From assembly GCA_039809345.1 (NCBI GenBank), contig JBDHUW010000002.1, positions 124,001-188,000 of the forward strand: a stretch of DNA of 64,000 bases, written 5' to 3'. Position numbers and translations under genes: made by a program. The stretch is from JBDHUW01 sp039809345. GTDB lineage: Bacteria; Patescibacteriota; Gracilibacteria; Absconditabacterales; Absconditicoccaceae. Shown here piece after piece: positions 10,811-23,200 of this stretch. Under the pieces are notes generated by a model that was given only the letters and a program-made list of their open reading frames with translations, was not told where the DNA came from and ran no database searches. The first letter of the stretch is position 1, and each line of letters begins with the position of its first letter.

Positions 10811-12106
10811 CTATTTTTTGACACTCATGTGTACTCACTGAATTTGATGTTTGCGCATACTTTCAATGCGGTATTCATATAACTCATCTTCAAGTGTTTC
10901 TCATTTCACAGGAATTCTTCCACGCAAATCTACCAAATACCCTCCAAGCGTCGTATACGCATCTGACTCCTCCAGTGGTTCTGGTAGTATTTCGTTGATA
11001 GTAGAAATCGATACTTGTCATTGGATTACCCATGTCCCATCTTCCAAGATTGTATATGGTTGTTGCTCTGTGTCATTTTCATCTTGCACATCTCAAATCA
11101 ACTCCTCTACTATATCCTCCATAGTCACCATTCCAATAATTTCTCCAAACTCATTTTGCACCAATGCTATATGAGAATGCATTGTTTGCATGTCATGCAA
11201 GAGAGATTCTATACTTTGCGTCAGTGGTACTACATGATACGGACGAACTATCTTACGAATTATATCGTGCGTCACCTTTCATGTGACAAAATAATGCATC
11301 ACATCTTTTGCATACAACACTCATATCATATTATCAAACCCATTTTCATATATCGGATAACGTGAATACCCTTCACGAATCATGTATTTTACAATCTCTC
11401 AGCTATCTCGAGCCATATCAATTGCAGACATTTGCTTTCTTGGGGTATAGATATGTCTCACTTCACGATCATCAAAAGAAAAAACATTTTGAATGAGTTC
11501 GTTGGATGAAGGCTTCAATTCTCCATGCTCTTCAGACTCAGTCAACAAAAGTTTCAGCTCTTCTTCTGTATGAACATCAGCTACCTGTATCGCATCTATA
11601 CCAATGAGTTTAAGCAAGAAACGGTATATCTTTTGCATCAACCAAATCAACGGTCTCAAAATCCTATAGAGTATCTTGATTGGCTTAGCGCTAAAAAACG
11701 CATATTTCATAGGGTTTTGTATTGCCAAACATTTTGGAATCAACTCGCCGATAATCACTTGCACCATGGTGAGCAGTATAAACGCAACTGGTATCCCAAT
11801 AGCCTGTGCACTCTCATCCGATAATCCTGTACTAAATAAAGAGAGAAAAGAAATGACCATGTGTCAAACAGATTCTCATCCAATTCGTCCTAAAGCTAAA
11901 CCACAAAGTGTAATTCAGAGCTGTGTAGTTGATAAATATGTATCAAGCTTTTCCAATATTCACTGCACTAATGCCGCATTCTTGTTTCACTCTTTAATTT
12001 TGATGGCTAGTTGGGACATACGAATTTTCACAAGAGCAAACTCTGTAGCTACAAAAAAACCATTCACTAAGATAATAATAATTGTCAGTATAATTCACCA
12101 ATTCAT
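10811..12106 (-). CDS. CNNM/CorC-HlyC family membrane protein with CBS domains
   Basis: 431 residues with the standard order: a CNNM transmembrane domain (MNWGIILTIIIILVNGFFVATEFALVKIR), two CBS domains in the middle (VEELIGDVQDE closes the second), and a C-terminal CorC-type transporter-associated domain (TINEILPEPLEESDAYTTLGGYLVDLRGRIP). The family is linked to magnesium or cobalt efflux. Many TGA glycines. The conserved LGLGWxGEP stretch reads LALG-CGA-IGGES here, so the CGA at 11885-11887 stands where the family has tryptophan. It is convergent with the DUF59 gene. Confidence 0.9.
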
Positions 12107-12133
12107 CACAATATTTCATATAAAAAAGAATTT

Positions 12134-12168
12134 AAAAAACCCAAAGGCTTCCGGAGCCATTCGGGTTT
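12134..12168 (-). terminator. Intrinsic terminator after dnaK
   Basis: Minus-strand hairpin with AACCC/GGGTT outer and GGCT/AGCC inner stems followed by six T. It lies about 120 bases downstream of the dnaK stop and just upstream of the CNNM start. Confidence 0.7.
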
Positions 12169-12284
12169 AAAGCAGTAGATGGTAGAAAACTTTCATGAAT
12201 AACTGATAGGAGTCCATTTGTATAATAATATAACTACACAATTATACAAATCCGCTTATCGATTGCAAGTTTGCTGATCTACGA

Positions 12285-14180
12285 TTATTTTTCATCCGCA
12301 TCAATCACCTTTCCACTTTCTGGAGGTGTAGCACCTGTATCTTCGATAATTTCATCTGGATTAGGATTCGCAGCAGTGTTTTGTGCATTGTACTTTTGGT
12401 ACAATTCATAGAACTCTTTGTGGAATCTTTCCATTTCCTTGTCAATTTCTTCTTTGGTTACATCTGATTTTTCTTTCAATGCCTTAGCTTCATTCATCAA
12501 CGCAGTGATTTTTTCTTTTTCCTCTGCAGGTATCTTGTCGGCATTATCTTTTTCCATAGTTTCCATTTGATAGATGAGAGCTTCTAATTTATTTTTTGAT
12601 TCTACGAGTTCTTTTCTCTTGCGATCATCTTCTGCAAACTTTTCTGCATCCATTTGCGCCTGACGTATTTCCTCATCTGATAGTCAAGTAGCTCCTTGAA
12701 TCACTACTTTTTGTTCTTTACCAGTAGACTTTTCTTTTGCTGAAACATGGAGTATACCATTTGCATCAATATCAAACGTCACCTCAATTTGAGCTTGTCC
12801 TCTACGCATAGGAGGGATACCCTCTAAATTGAACATACCAAGTGATTTATTATCTTTTGCAAATTGTCTTTCTCATTGAGTCACATGAATCGTCACTGCG
12901 GGTTGATTGTCAGATGCAGTAGTATATATGTTGGATTTTTTTGTCGGGATAGTCGTATTTCTTGGGATCATCGCATGAGCAATACCTCATTCTACTTCTA
13001 CTGCCAGTGACAATGGCGTCACGTCCAACAAGAGAATATCTTTCACATCTCATTGTATGATACCACCTTGAATCGCAGCACCTTGCGCCACTGACTCATC
13101 TGGATTCACAGTTGCTTTAGCTTCTTTCCCAAATATTTCTTTTACAATCTGATTTACTTGTGGCATACGAGTAGACCCTCACACTAAGATTACTTCATTG
13201 ATATCTGATACACTTAGTTTTGAATCTGCCAATGCGGCTTGTACTGGTCTTTTGCATCTTTCAAACAGATCTGCACAAATCTTTTCAAACTGCGCACGAG
13301 TCAATGTTTCTTGAATATGCAATGGATTACCTTCTATCGTTGTGATAAATGGAATATTGATGTCTACTGCATCTATTTGTGACAATTGTTTCTTAGCATT
13401 TTCTGCTTCATCCTTGATACGTTGCAAGGCCATAGGATTTTTTGAAAGATCAACTCCGTTTTTCGCTTGGAAACCAGCTATCAACCAGTCCATGATGCGT
13501 TGATCCCAGTCTGCTCCTCACAGATGAGTATCCCCTGAGGTTGATAAAACTTGGAATGTACCTTCTGCTCAAATTTCAAGCACAGTCACATCGAACGTAC
13601 CTCATCCAAGATCAAAAACCACGATCTTCTCATCCTTTTGCTTTCCTTCTCAGTATGCAAGTGATGCGGCAGTTGGTTCGTTGATGATACGCTCTACTTT
13701 CAATCACGCAATTTCTCCGGCTACTTTGGTAGCATTTCTTTGAGAGTCGTTAAAATAAGCAGGCACTGTAATCACAGCTTGTGTAACTTTTTCTCCAAGA
13801 AATTTTTCACAATCCTCCTTGATCTTTTGCAAAATGAATGCTGAAATTTGTTCAGGCTTATACTCTTTACCATCTACTACGATAAGCACTCCTCCATCAG
13901 TCCCTTCTTTGAGACCATAAGGCACAGATTTGTCTTGATCTGTAAGCTCTGAATATTTGCGTCAGATAAATCTTTTTACTTCATACACCACATTTTGTGG
14001 CTCCAATACAGCCTTTCTTTTTGCAAGTTTACCAACAAGAAGTTGATCTCATTTGATATATACTATCGAAGGAGTTGTTCTTTCTCATTCAGCATTTGCA
14101 ATTACTTGTGATTTATCTTGTAGGAGATATGCCCCACATGAGTTCGTAGTTCCTAGGTCAATTCAAATAACTTTTGGCAT
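12285..14180 (-). CDS. dnaK: Chaperone protein DnaK (Hsp70)
   Basis: 631 residues, full length. The ATPase domain starts MPKVIGIDLGTTNS, with the glycine at residue 6 encoded by TGA. It contains AVITVPAYFNDSQRNATK, and the substrate-binding domain and charged C-terminal lid end in VIDADEK. The protein refolds and holds client proteins in an ATP cycle that needs DnaJ and GrpE; neither is next to it here. Codon use favours GGN glycines more than the neighbours do, as expected for a highly expressed gene. Its own terminator makes it monocistronic. Confidence 0.97.
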
Positions 14181-14311
14181 TTTTGTTCTATATATAAGAT
14201 AAAAGTTAGTAGCACGTAGTACAATATAGTGCTTTTTATTTTTTTTGCAAGAGAAAATAGCACTATTTTTGTTTCGGTGCTAGATTATAGAAGCGTTACG
14301 AACAGAAAAGC

Positions 14312-14338
14312 AAAAAACTCCCTCACAAGGAAGGAGTC
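14312..14338 (-). terminator. Intrinsic terminator after coiled-coil gene
   Basis: Minus-strand hairpin ACTCC...GGGAGT followed by six T, 35 bases downstream of the stop at 14373. It separates this gene from dnaK. Confidence 0.7.
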
Positions 14339-14372
14339 TTCATAGTAACTTTCAATCATTTAAGTTTACATG

Positions 14373-15548
14373 TTATTTTATAGTTTCTGATTTTCTTTCT
14401 GCTTTAGATTCCTTACCAGCCTTTTCTCATGATGGCAAACTCTCTGATTTCATTTGTCATTGAGCTTGTCTATCCACAGTATCTTGCTGTGCGAACATCA
14501 GTTGTGCTCTCTTTTTACATGTTCAGGTTGCAGATTTGATAGTTTGAGCATGAGTCTGCATCATAGTAAGCAAAGATGTCTTGTTGCTTATCAATACAGA
14601 TTTGAATCAGTCACGGAAAGTTGTAAATTGATCCGTCTTCCCTTCTTGCACATACTCAGAAAGAGAATCTCGACTTCTATCTACGATTGTATTTATAAGA
14701 TTCAAAGCGTAATCCAATGACTGCCCTGTAGATCCTGTACCTACTAGTGACCTAGCATACTTTCTTTCTACCAAACGAATTTGTAATCGCATAGTATCCA
14801 AAGTGTCTTTGACATCATCACGGTATTCAGCCACATAAAGGTCTTTTTGTATTCATTTGTTTGCTTCCCAAAATGCATCCCATGCAGCCTTGCGAGCTTT
14901 CATATTACTTTCTGCCTCTGTACGGATAGTTGCAAATTGAGTCTTACACACATCATTTTGTGCTTTCGTTTGCTTAATTTTTTCTTCTATCTCCTTTTTT
15001 GCAACATCCTTTTTGGCTTCCATTTCTTTTTTCTTACCTTCGAACTCGGTCTTCTTGGTCTCTACTTCCTTCTTTTTCGTTTCCATTTCTCATCTTACTG
15101 CTTGCATACTTGTTTCAAATTTTGCTTGTATAGTTTTCTTTTTCGTTTCTAGATCTGCCATAAGTTGTTTTTTCTTCTCATCAAACTCCGCTTTTCTCGT
15201 TTTTTGTTCTTCAGCGCTAAGAGCATTCCATTCATCATAGAGAGCTTGCTTTGATACTTCAAAGTCAGCCATAAGTTGCTTTTTCGCTGCTTCATACGCA
15301 GCCTTGATCTCTTTGATCTTCGCTTCCATCTCAGCAGCCATTTTCTGTTTCTCAGCCATCTGAGTTTCCTTTTGTTGTGCAAGCTCTTTCTTTTGCGCTT
15401 CATAGTCCTTCTTCTTTGCTTCATATTCTGTTTTCTCTACAGATTTAGGTTTCTCCGTCTTCGTTTCTCATTCCATACCAAATACTAAAGATCCAAGTGC
15501 TAACGATGCAGTTAATGCACCAATCAATACATACTTTTTCAATTGCAT
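14373..15548 (-). CDS. Secreted Lys/Glu-rich coiled-coil protein
   Basis: 391 residues. A signal peptide (MQLKKYVLIGALTASLALG, ending before the GMEGE segment) is followed by about 220 residues almost entirely of charged heptads: KKKDYEAQKKELAQQKE, EAKIKEIKAAYEAAKKQL, ETKKKEVETKKTEFEGKKK. This is a long, partly repetitive coiled coil. A more ordinary helical domain with three cysteines follows (MRLQIRLVERKYARSL), then a basic C-terminus. No family recognised; it resembles periplasmic or surface rods in shape. Glycines are scarce in the coil, and the few TGA codons lie at the segment boundaries. Confidence 0.75.
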
Positions 15549-15671
15549 ATGTGTTTTTACTAAAGGATAAAATACCTGATATCAATATAGGTTACAGGAA
15601 TCAAAACAAGAGAACGATGTATCTTTGATATAATGATGAGTTAGCCCAAAGTAGGAAAATTTGTATATAAT

Positions 15672-15700
15672 AAAAAAGCCCGAGGAGAAATCTCCCGAGC
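15672..15700 (-). terminator. Intrinsic terminator after the TGA-free gene
   Basis: GC-rich imperfect hairpin (GGAGA aa TCTCC with outer GC pairs, one mismatch and one bulge), followed on the minus strand by six T. It lies 33 bases past the stop at 15733. Confidence 0.75.
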
Positions 15701-15732
15701 TCATTCATACGTTACCCCTCCTTTTAATACAG

Positions 15733-16620
15733 TTAATTAATATACAAGAACAAATAACTATTTGCCCTTTGGGCTACTGCATCATAGCTGATTCCAAACA
15801 AACCACCCCACTGTATTTTGGATGATTTTGAGGAGAATGTTTTGAGAAAACCATTTTCACTCCTGATACACTCGTTGGATTCAAGGCTGTAACCATTATC
15901 AGCTATGAATACTATTCCCTTCTCTTGATCCAACACAACTCTCAAAAAGTTTGTGACTATGTCTGTATGGCTTTTCACCAACACATTGCTTACTTTAGGG
16001 AACGTAATAGTCACTGCACTACCCCAATCATTTGTCTGAGGAAGGTAGTAACCAGTCATTATAACTTTTTGGGATGTGAATGAGGTAGCATACATTGCTC
16101 CATTGTTGAATTTACTTATCCCCAATGACATAGTGCTACTACCGATTTTGTAATCAAAGTTGACAGTGGGTAATCCTCCAGGTAACCTAGAGGTAGTGAA
16201 TACTTCAAAGTGTCCTCCACTTGTCACTGGCATAGGCCTGTGATACTTAGCTGGCAATGATGGACCAACTCCAGCCATTACAGTTAATCGGCTTGTGGGA
16301 GTATATGTCCCATACATAGAAGCTGTACTAGCCCATGTATCTGTCCCTTTGTCATACTGGACGAAAGCAAAGGATGAAAGAGTGAATTTATTCATTGTCT
16401 TCCAGTCTACTTTTGCTCCGACCCTTACATTTACTGGAGAAATCACTTGCTTACTCTCTACATCATATGCCGGTCCAGTAATCATACCAGCATAGAGTTT
16501 AGAAATTACAACAGCTGAGTCCTTGGCGATACGGTTAGTGTCTACCTGTGCATTTAACACTGTTGATGTTAATGATCCTATGATGCTGATACACAGCATC
16601 AGAATTGATGTATTTTTCAT
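15733..16620 (-). CDS. Secreted protein without recoded codons, likely acquired
   Basis: 295 residues. A signal peptide (MKNTSILMLCISIIGSLTSTVLNA, cleavage before QVD) leads into a beta-rich sequence with alternating hydrophobic strands and an aromatic final residue region (NSYLFLYIN), which recalls outer-membrane or surface beta proteins. It has about 23 glycines, all GGN and none TGA, unlike nearly every other gene here. Arginines are mostly AGG. The signal peptide ending NAQ is common in Bacteroidota. This suggests recent transfer from a code 11 host, but a lineage gene under strong GGN preference is not excluded. Function unknown. The same gene has one CGA (TS-CGA-LTVMAG) that could be Arg or Trp. 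Confidence 0.8.
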   Translation of the reverse strand: MKNTSILMLCISIIGSLTSTVLNAQVDTNRIAKDSAVVISKLYAGMITGPAYDVESKQVISPVNVRVGAKVDWKTMNKFTLSSFAFVQYDKGTDTWASTASMYGTYTPTSRLTVMAGVGPSLPAKYHRPMPVTSGGHFEVFTTSRLPGGLPTVNFDYKIGSSTMSLGISKFNNGAMYATSFTSQKVIMTGYYLPQTNDWGSAVTITFPKVSNVLVKSHTDIVTNFLRVVLDQEKGIVFIADNGYSLESNECIRSENGFLKTFSSKSSKIQWGGLFGISYDAVAQRANSYLFLYIN

Positions 16621-16740
16621 AATATTTGGTTTTAATTTTTATTTTGTAGTGATATTATAGACCATTCTCGTGATTAGTCAATATAGCTATATTAAAATAT
16701 GTTGTTTGAGATTTACAACAACCAGAAACCCTGGTTATTT

Positions 16741-16769
16741 TTGACAAATTGCAAGGTTTGATATATAAT
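16741..16769 (+). promoter_or_regulatory. Sigma-70 promoter of the TrmB-like gene
   Basis: TTGACA (16741-16746), 17-base spacer, TATAAT (16764-16769), both perfect consensus. The -10 box ends only five bases before the ATG at 16775, so transcription probably starts at or next to the start codon and the mRNA is leaderless. Confidence 0.8.
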
Positions 16770-16774
16770 TGGGT

Positions 16775-17509
16775 ATGATAGATGTATTACAACAATATTG
16801 ATTTACAGAGAAAGAGGCTAAGGTATATATAGCTGTTTTGTCATTGTGAAGTGCTCCATGAAGTACGATAGCCAGACATGCAAATGAAAATAGAGTGACC
16901 GTTTATACGATACTTAGAGACCTTGGCAAAAGAGGTATCATCACGCATATTACAAAGTGAAATATGAGGTTTTTCTCTGCAATTTGACCTGACATACTGC
17001 TCAAACAGCTAGAGGAAAAGTATCTTCTGTTCAAAGAAAAAGTTCCCTACCTACTTGCAATGACGCAACAGAATAGCGCAAATGCAAAACTCACATTCTA
17101 TGAATGAGAACAGTGAATCAAAAATATGTATAACGATCTCCTCTCTTCCAGTGTCACAATCAAATCTTTCTTATGATTAGATTATTCACATGCAAAACAC
17201 CTAATCAAGTACTTACAAACAGTGTTTGTACCTACTCGTGTAAAAAACAATATTCGAGCCAATGTAATTGCAAGCAAAGGAGTACTCAATGAGAAATATG
17301 CCGGAATAGACAAAAAGTCATGTAGAAAGACAAAGATTATTGCACATGCAGGATTTATACTTGATGGAGAAATTAATATTTACTGACCAAACAAAGTATC
17401 CATAGCAACATTTGCCAACAATGCGCTTTCATGAATACTTATAGAAAGTGAACAACTATACACATCACTACATAGCATATTTACTCTTCTATGGGAAACA
17501 GACACGTAA
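16775..17509 (+). CDS. TrmB-like winged-helix transcriptional regulator
   Basis: 244 residues. The first 70 form a TrmB-type helix-turn-helix: LQQYGFTEKEAKVYIAVLSLG, ARHANENRVTVYTILRDLGKRGII. A coiled linker (LLKQLEEKYLLFKEKVPYL) and a C-terminal effector-like domain follow. TrmB regulators usually sense sugars or other metabolites; the effector here is unknown. The start has no usual leader (see its promoter). The stop codon overlaps the start of the next gene as TAATG, so the two are translationally coupled and the regulator probably acts with or on the large downstream protein. Many TGA glycines. Confidence 0.8.
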
Positions 17510-20256
17510 TGGATTGATGAAAATGATTACTAGAGCAGAAAACATTAATCAATAAAAGCCATGATCCGCTGAGTATTTTGCTATCCTCTGCCGGACACGA
17601 TGGATCATTGATGTACTCATGGAATGAACCAGATGATACTACCTGAACCAAAAATGGGACATATCTCTACTGCCAAATACCAAATACATGAATATATCAA
17701 GAGCATGTTACAAATGCGGAACTTACTGGAATCAAAAAAATGCAATGAGTACGAGAAAAGGTGGTAACTAAAAACGATACAGTAAGACTTTGGGATATAT
17801 GATGAGGCGATGGACACAAATTTTGTACTTTCATGAATGTAGTATGACCTGAACACTTTCAAGGCAAGAAGATTATTTCAAAAGATGTCAGTGCAAGATT
17901 CATAGATGAACATGTGAGTAAAATTCAAGGATGGGGGGAAGAAAAAGGTATCTGAATCAAAACCTGATGAGTACTAGAAGATATGCAAGACAACAAAGAG
18001 ATCATCATACAAAAATGAGAATGAAGAGCATTTTTCGTTTGGTGATGAACAATTTGCAACTTGGTAGGACATGAGCAAAAAGTAGCGTTCCTAAAAACTA
18101 TGATATCAGACAAGGTAAGAGATAGCGCTGATATATGAATGACTGTACATATGGAACCAAATCGTAATCAATCCCCTGAAACATACAAACAAGATATTGA
18201 AAAACTGCTATGTTGCTATGGAGCATATCTACCAAATAGCCCATACTTTGACAAAGAGCTTCATGAAAAAATCAAAAACTGGATCATGAGTTGAATATCA
18301 CACTATATTTGAAAAAAAAATGCAGAGGCAATTTTCTTTGATGTAAAACGAGTGGATCTAGGAGAGCAAGGATGAAGAATAGATATCTGAGCAAAAGTAA
18401 ATAAAGCTATCACTATCAATACAGGAGAATGACCAAAATACCTGAATCCATGAGATTTCATCCTATGAATATCATCCTCTCGCCTCTCGGATACAGAACG
18501 AGCAAAAATAACGAAAGACGCCTGAGCCACTGAAAAAAATTTTGTAACAGTAAACAATGAAAGAATCACTCACCTACTATCAAAGACCTATAATCCTGAA
18601 AACGTCACACCAGCCATGGAGAAATTAAAAAAGAATATCAGAAATGCAATCATATGATGAGTAATGGGATTAGCGACATTCGGTGGATGATGGTATCTGT
18701 CACAAAAATATCAAAAAAAAGAAAAGGAGGAAAAATTCATGAAAGCGATAGACGAATACTGAGAAAATTACTGATCAAAATCAATTGCAATGCTCTGATG
18801 AGATGCCATAGATTGAGAAGGATTACTTACGACCTGGGATTACTTTGTAAAAAGAGTATTTCAGAATGAATATAGATTACAAGAAAAGGATTTAGAAACA
18901 ATCAAATATGATTTTCTAGGATGGTATGCAGAGCAGAAAAGAAATGGGAACTATGTGAGCTATTTGACCCAATTAGATGGGGTAAACTATACAGATATGA
19001 TTATGATTTATATATTAGAAAATAAAAATAGAATCAAGTTTAGTCTAAATGTAGATGTCCAAGATCGTTATGGTCGGCTTACAGAATATAAAGACATCTT
19101 TATAGATAATGCTAAGCACGATTATGATCTCACTATCGATGAAAACAAAGTTCAGAAAATGGCTAAATCTTCATATATAGACTTGGGGAGCATATCATTT
19201 TACAACTATTTATATAATACGTATGATTGTAAAATCATATATAAAAATAAAACTCCTGTACTCATAGCAAGTGTAAACGGCAATCAGGAATACTCAGCAA
19301 GGATTTGAAAAGAAGTAGCTCAAAATCTGTTATCTATACAATGAAAATATAGGTTAAAGCAAAAAATTGATGAGTATTTACATAAGTATGTAGGCACTTT
19401 AGACAATCAAACATTAGACACTATAATGGAAAGATTATCTACCCTCTCCATGCAAGGTATTGAATTTCACAGTGAAAAATACCGAGAAGGTGGAAGACCA
19501 TATGACTACAAGTTAGATTATCTTCTACATACATTCTGCCCAGATATACTATGAAAACCCCAAAATATTGATTACAACTACTCTATGTTTAATATTAAAT
19601 CACTTATCGAGAATCTACGTGATGATGTAATAATACAATGTAACCGTTTTCTACCAAACAAAAAATGGAGTGAGAGAGAGCAAAATCTTATTCTTTGAAG
19701 AATTTTTGAGATCATGATATATGATCCATATCATAGAGATATCAGTGGGGATAGCAAAAGTTTTATAATTACGCACTATCGCGAACTCTTTGAAGGTACA
19801 TCAATACAATTGCCAGTTCTATGAGCTAAGAAATATGAGAAAGATAAAAATTTAATATATACGCCTGTCATCAATCGTGCTACCTGAATTGTTATTGGCT
19901 TCCCTCATTGAAAATCAGTACAGTATGAATCTGGCGCATACTCTAAATCACATGTGGAAAAAGATACAGACCATTGAAACAATAAATTTATTTCAAAAAA
20001 AGTATGACCGGTCTATTGGTGAATTCGTAATGAGTGAGATAGAGGCAGTATGCTATATGCATCATTGGTCCCATGGGGTCAGGACGCATCTAAGAGCATA
20101 TATTTGGACAAATTAATTGATATGTTTTTAGCAGAAAAAGAAATCTCAACTACTCCAGAAACAAGAGAGGAAGTGAGACAAGAAGCATGAGTCTATCTAA
20201 GTAAACCCAATACCTATCTTGCTAAACTTATGATTGAATGATGGCTTGAAGAATAA
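17509..20256 (+). CDS. EgtD-like methyltransferase fused to membrane segment and novel domain
   Basis: 915 residues. Roughly residues 75-370 resemble the histidine-specific methyltransferase family (EgtD, Methyltransf_33): SAM motif I as VRLWDIGGGDGHKFCTF, IISKDVSARFIDE for motif II, and the characteristic RAFFVWGGTICNLVGHEQKV (family consensus FLGSTIGNF). A C-terminal return contains GDFILGISSSRL and TKDAGATEKNF. One predicted transmembrane helix follows (IRNAIIGGVMGLATFGGGWYL, about 385-405), then some 500 residues with no recognised family, rich in Tyr/Asp/Lys. No ergothioneine partner genes (EgtB, EgtC) are near. The domain call is by motif only; the fusion itself is clear because the frame is open throughout with TGA=Gly. 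Confidence 0.65.
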
Positions 20257-23200
20257 TTATTTTTTTACTTTCCCTTGATCTAGATAGATGATATCGTCTG
20301 CAAACTGCAACAATGTTTTGTCATGTTCTATCATCAAAATAGTATCTCACCTATCCAAGAATGATTTCAAAACCATGAGAAGCTTTTCTATATCAGAAGG
20401 ATGTAATCATACTGTAGGTTCATCCAAGAAATAGATACTATGTCATTTGTACTGTTTCAAAAGATGCTTCACTAATTTGATACGTTGTGATTCTCATCAT
20501 GAAAGTGTGTGAGCAGGCTGTCACATACGCAAGTATCATAGTCCTATATCACACATGAGTTGTAGCTCCTCTGCTATAAATTCTATGTCCTTGAAAAGCT
20601 CCAAAGCTTGATAGACATACATGCTCAGGATCTGTGCAATATTGTGTCCCTTCCAGTTAATAGAAAGAATTTCAGATTTATATCTATTCCCCTGACAAAG
20701 GTCACATGGTACATATGTATCTGGCAAAAACTGTAGCTCAACTTTTTTGTATCCATATCCCTCACATGCAGGGCATGCACCTTTATCCGAGTTGAATGAA
20801 AAATGCCCAGCATTGAAGCCGAGAAATTTCGATTCATTTACTCCGGCAAAAATCTTGCGAATATTATCAAAGACACCGATAAATGTTGCAGGACAACTAC
20901 GAGGAGTTTTACCAATACTTGTTTGATCTACGTAAACTACATTGTCCACGCTGTCGTGTCAGGCAATAGTTTCCACTCAAATCGTTTTATAAAACTCTTG
21001 CAGTGCAAGATTTTCCAATGTTTCATACTCCTCTCTTTTCATAATAGGAGATGCGATGATTTCATTCCATGAAAGTCATCTCTTGAGCAATTGTAATCTA
21101 ATATATCACTGTATGAACTTCTGTTTCTCTTCGAAAAATGAGAACAACGTAGAAAACATCAATGTGGTTTTCCCTGCTCCAGATGGTCAAGTTATAATAC
21201 TAAATCATCACAAACGAACATTCACATCTATGTTTTGGAGATTGTTTTGATGTGCCTTTTTGATCTTGATCCATTTATCTTGAGGCGTATGGTCAAAAGT
21301 CATCTGAATTTTCTTTTTTCATGTCACATACTGAGCTGTCAAAGTGTCCGATTTGATGAAATCTTTGTATGGCCCATTAAATAGTAATTTACCTCCAAAG
21401 TCTCATGATCATGGTCATATTTCAACTACCCAATCTGATGCTTTGATAAACTCATCATTGTGCTCTACTACGATGATCGTATTTCACATATCTTTGAGTG
21501 TTTTGATCGCAGCGATAGTACGTTGTACCTCTCTATCATCCAAACCAATTGTCGGTTCGTCAAGCACGTACATGATACCCGTCAGTTTGTTTCAAAGCTG
21601 TTTCGCCAATCTCAAACGTTGGATCTCTCATCATGACAATGTATCTATCTGCCTATGAAGATTCAAATGTCACAATCATAGACTCCCTATAGTTTGTAAT
21701 CTATCCAAAAGTGGCGTCATGATTCTATTGATCAATTCAATAGGTTTCTTGGTGTTTTTTTGAAACAATGCCAATGCATCCACAAGCTCATCTATGCGCA
21801 TTCTCTGCAAATCATAGATTGTATACATACCTTCTACATTATCTGTGAAAATATTATGTGGTTGTTTTTTGTGATCTCAAGTATACAAAAACACATACAT
21901 CGACTCTTTACGAAGCTTAGCTCCGTGACACTCTGGACATGGTTCCATCTGGAACATAGCTTGAAAGTCCACACTCAGCAATCATTTATTGTATTGATTA
22001 GTCAAAACATCCTGAATACCATTATAATATGTACTTGTGTACTTTCATCACATTCCCAAACGGATCAATTCGTTGTCCCCATTGATCACGACTTCTTGAA
22101 ATCGCTTTGGCTGATCTTTCCAAATAAGGTCTTCATTCATGCTATATTTTTGTGCTAGTTTTTTCAAAATAGTTTGTCACAAAACGCTATCACGCCATGG
22201 GATAATCGCCTTTTCATACTTGGCTGTAGGGTCTATGATACGATCCATGTCTACTTTCAAGACCTCACCCAGTCCATGACAATGCTGACATGCTCACTCC
22301 CCACGGTTGGGAGAAAAATGCTGTGTTGTGAAATCAGGATATGAAATATCGCAATCTGGACAGTAGTTTTTGTCGGTGAACCATTGGATAGACTGAGAAA
22401 TATTGAACACATCTTTGTCCGTTGCCTTAGAAAGTGAATGGTCTCATTCGAGCTTTTCACCAAGGACTTGATAGACTCCAAATTTTTTGGTCATAGACAA
22501 GATTTTGATAATATCCTCTCTAATTCTTCATAACTTTTCATCATCTATTGTGATACGATCAAATATACCGTACACCCTCACTGGGAAGAATTTCTCCGGA
22601 ATACGTGGCGATTCCAAATAAAAATATTCAATCACAGATGAATCTTGTGCAGTAGCAGCATTTTGTAACTTTTTCTTTTGCGTTGCTCTCGCCTTCGATA
22701 CAATATTTACAGTTGGGCTATATGTTTCTGGTTCATCTATTTCTTCATCGTCATCATCTACTTGCTTAGCATCATCCTTTCAGCCAACCATACCGCCCGT
22801 CATCACCAAATATCTCGTGAATCCATCATTGTTTTCTACTTTGAGTCTATTCTTTTTCACAAACTTCAAAAAATCTCTTTCATCATCAAACTTACCCGCC
22901 TCTTGAACAAGATATATTTTTTCACCGAAATATTGTTCTTTCAAACGAGCCACAATTTCATCTATCCCCTGTGGCTTGATCATCTTTCCACTCCCATAAC
23001 TATAGATATCTCACAACTTAGCATACAACAAACGCAAATAATCATCTATCTCTGTCAGTGTCCCCACAGTAGAACGCGCATTACCTACACGTTTATTTTG
23101 TTCAATCGCAATAGCAGGTGAAAGGCCTCTAGTATAGTCAATATCTGGTCTTTCTCCAAGATTAAAAAACTGTCTTAGGTAAGAAGAAAGTGATTCAATA

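Noticed and set aside
14847..15488. Several open frames on the plus strand opposite the coiled-coil gene
   Set aside because: They are antisense shadows of the repetitive Lys/Glu codons (TTC/TTT/CTT rich), without matches or starts; the minus-strand frame has signal peptide and stop.
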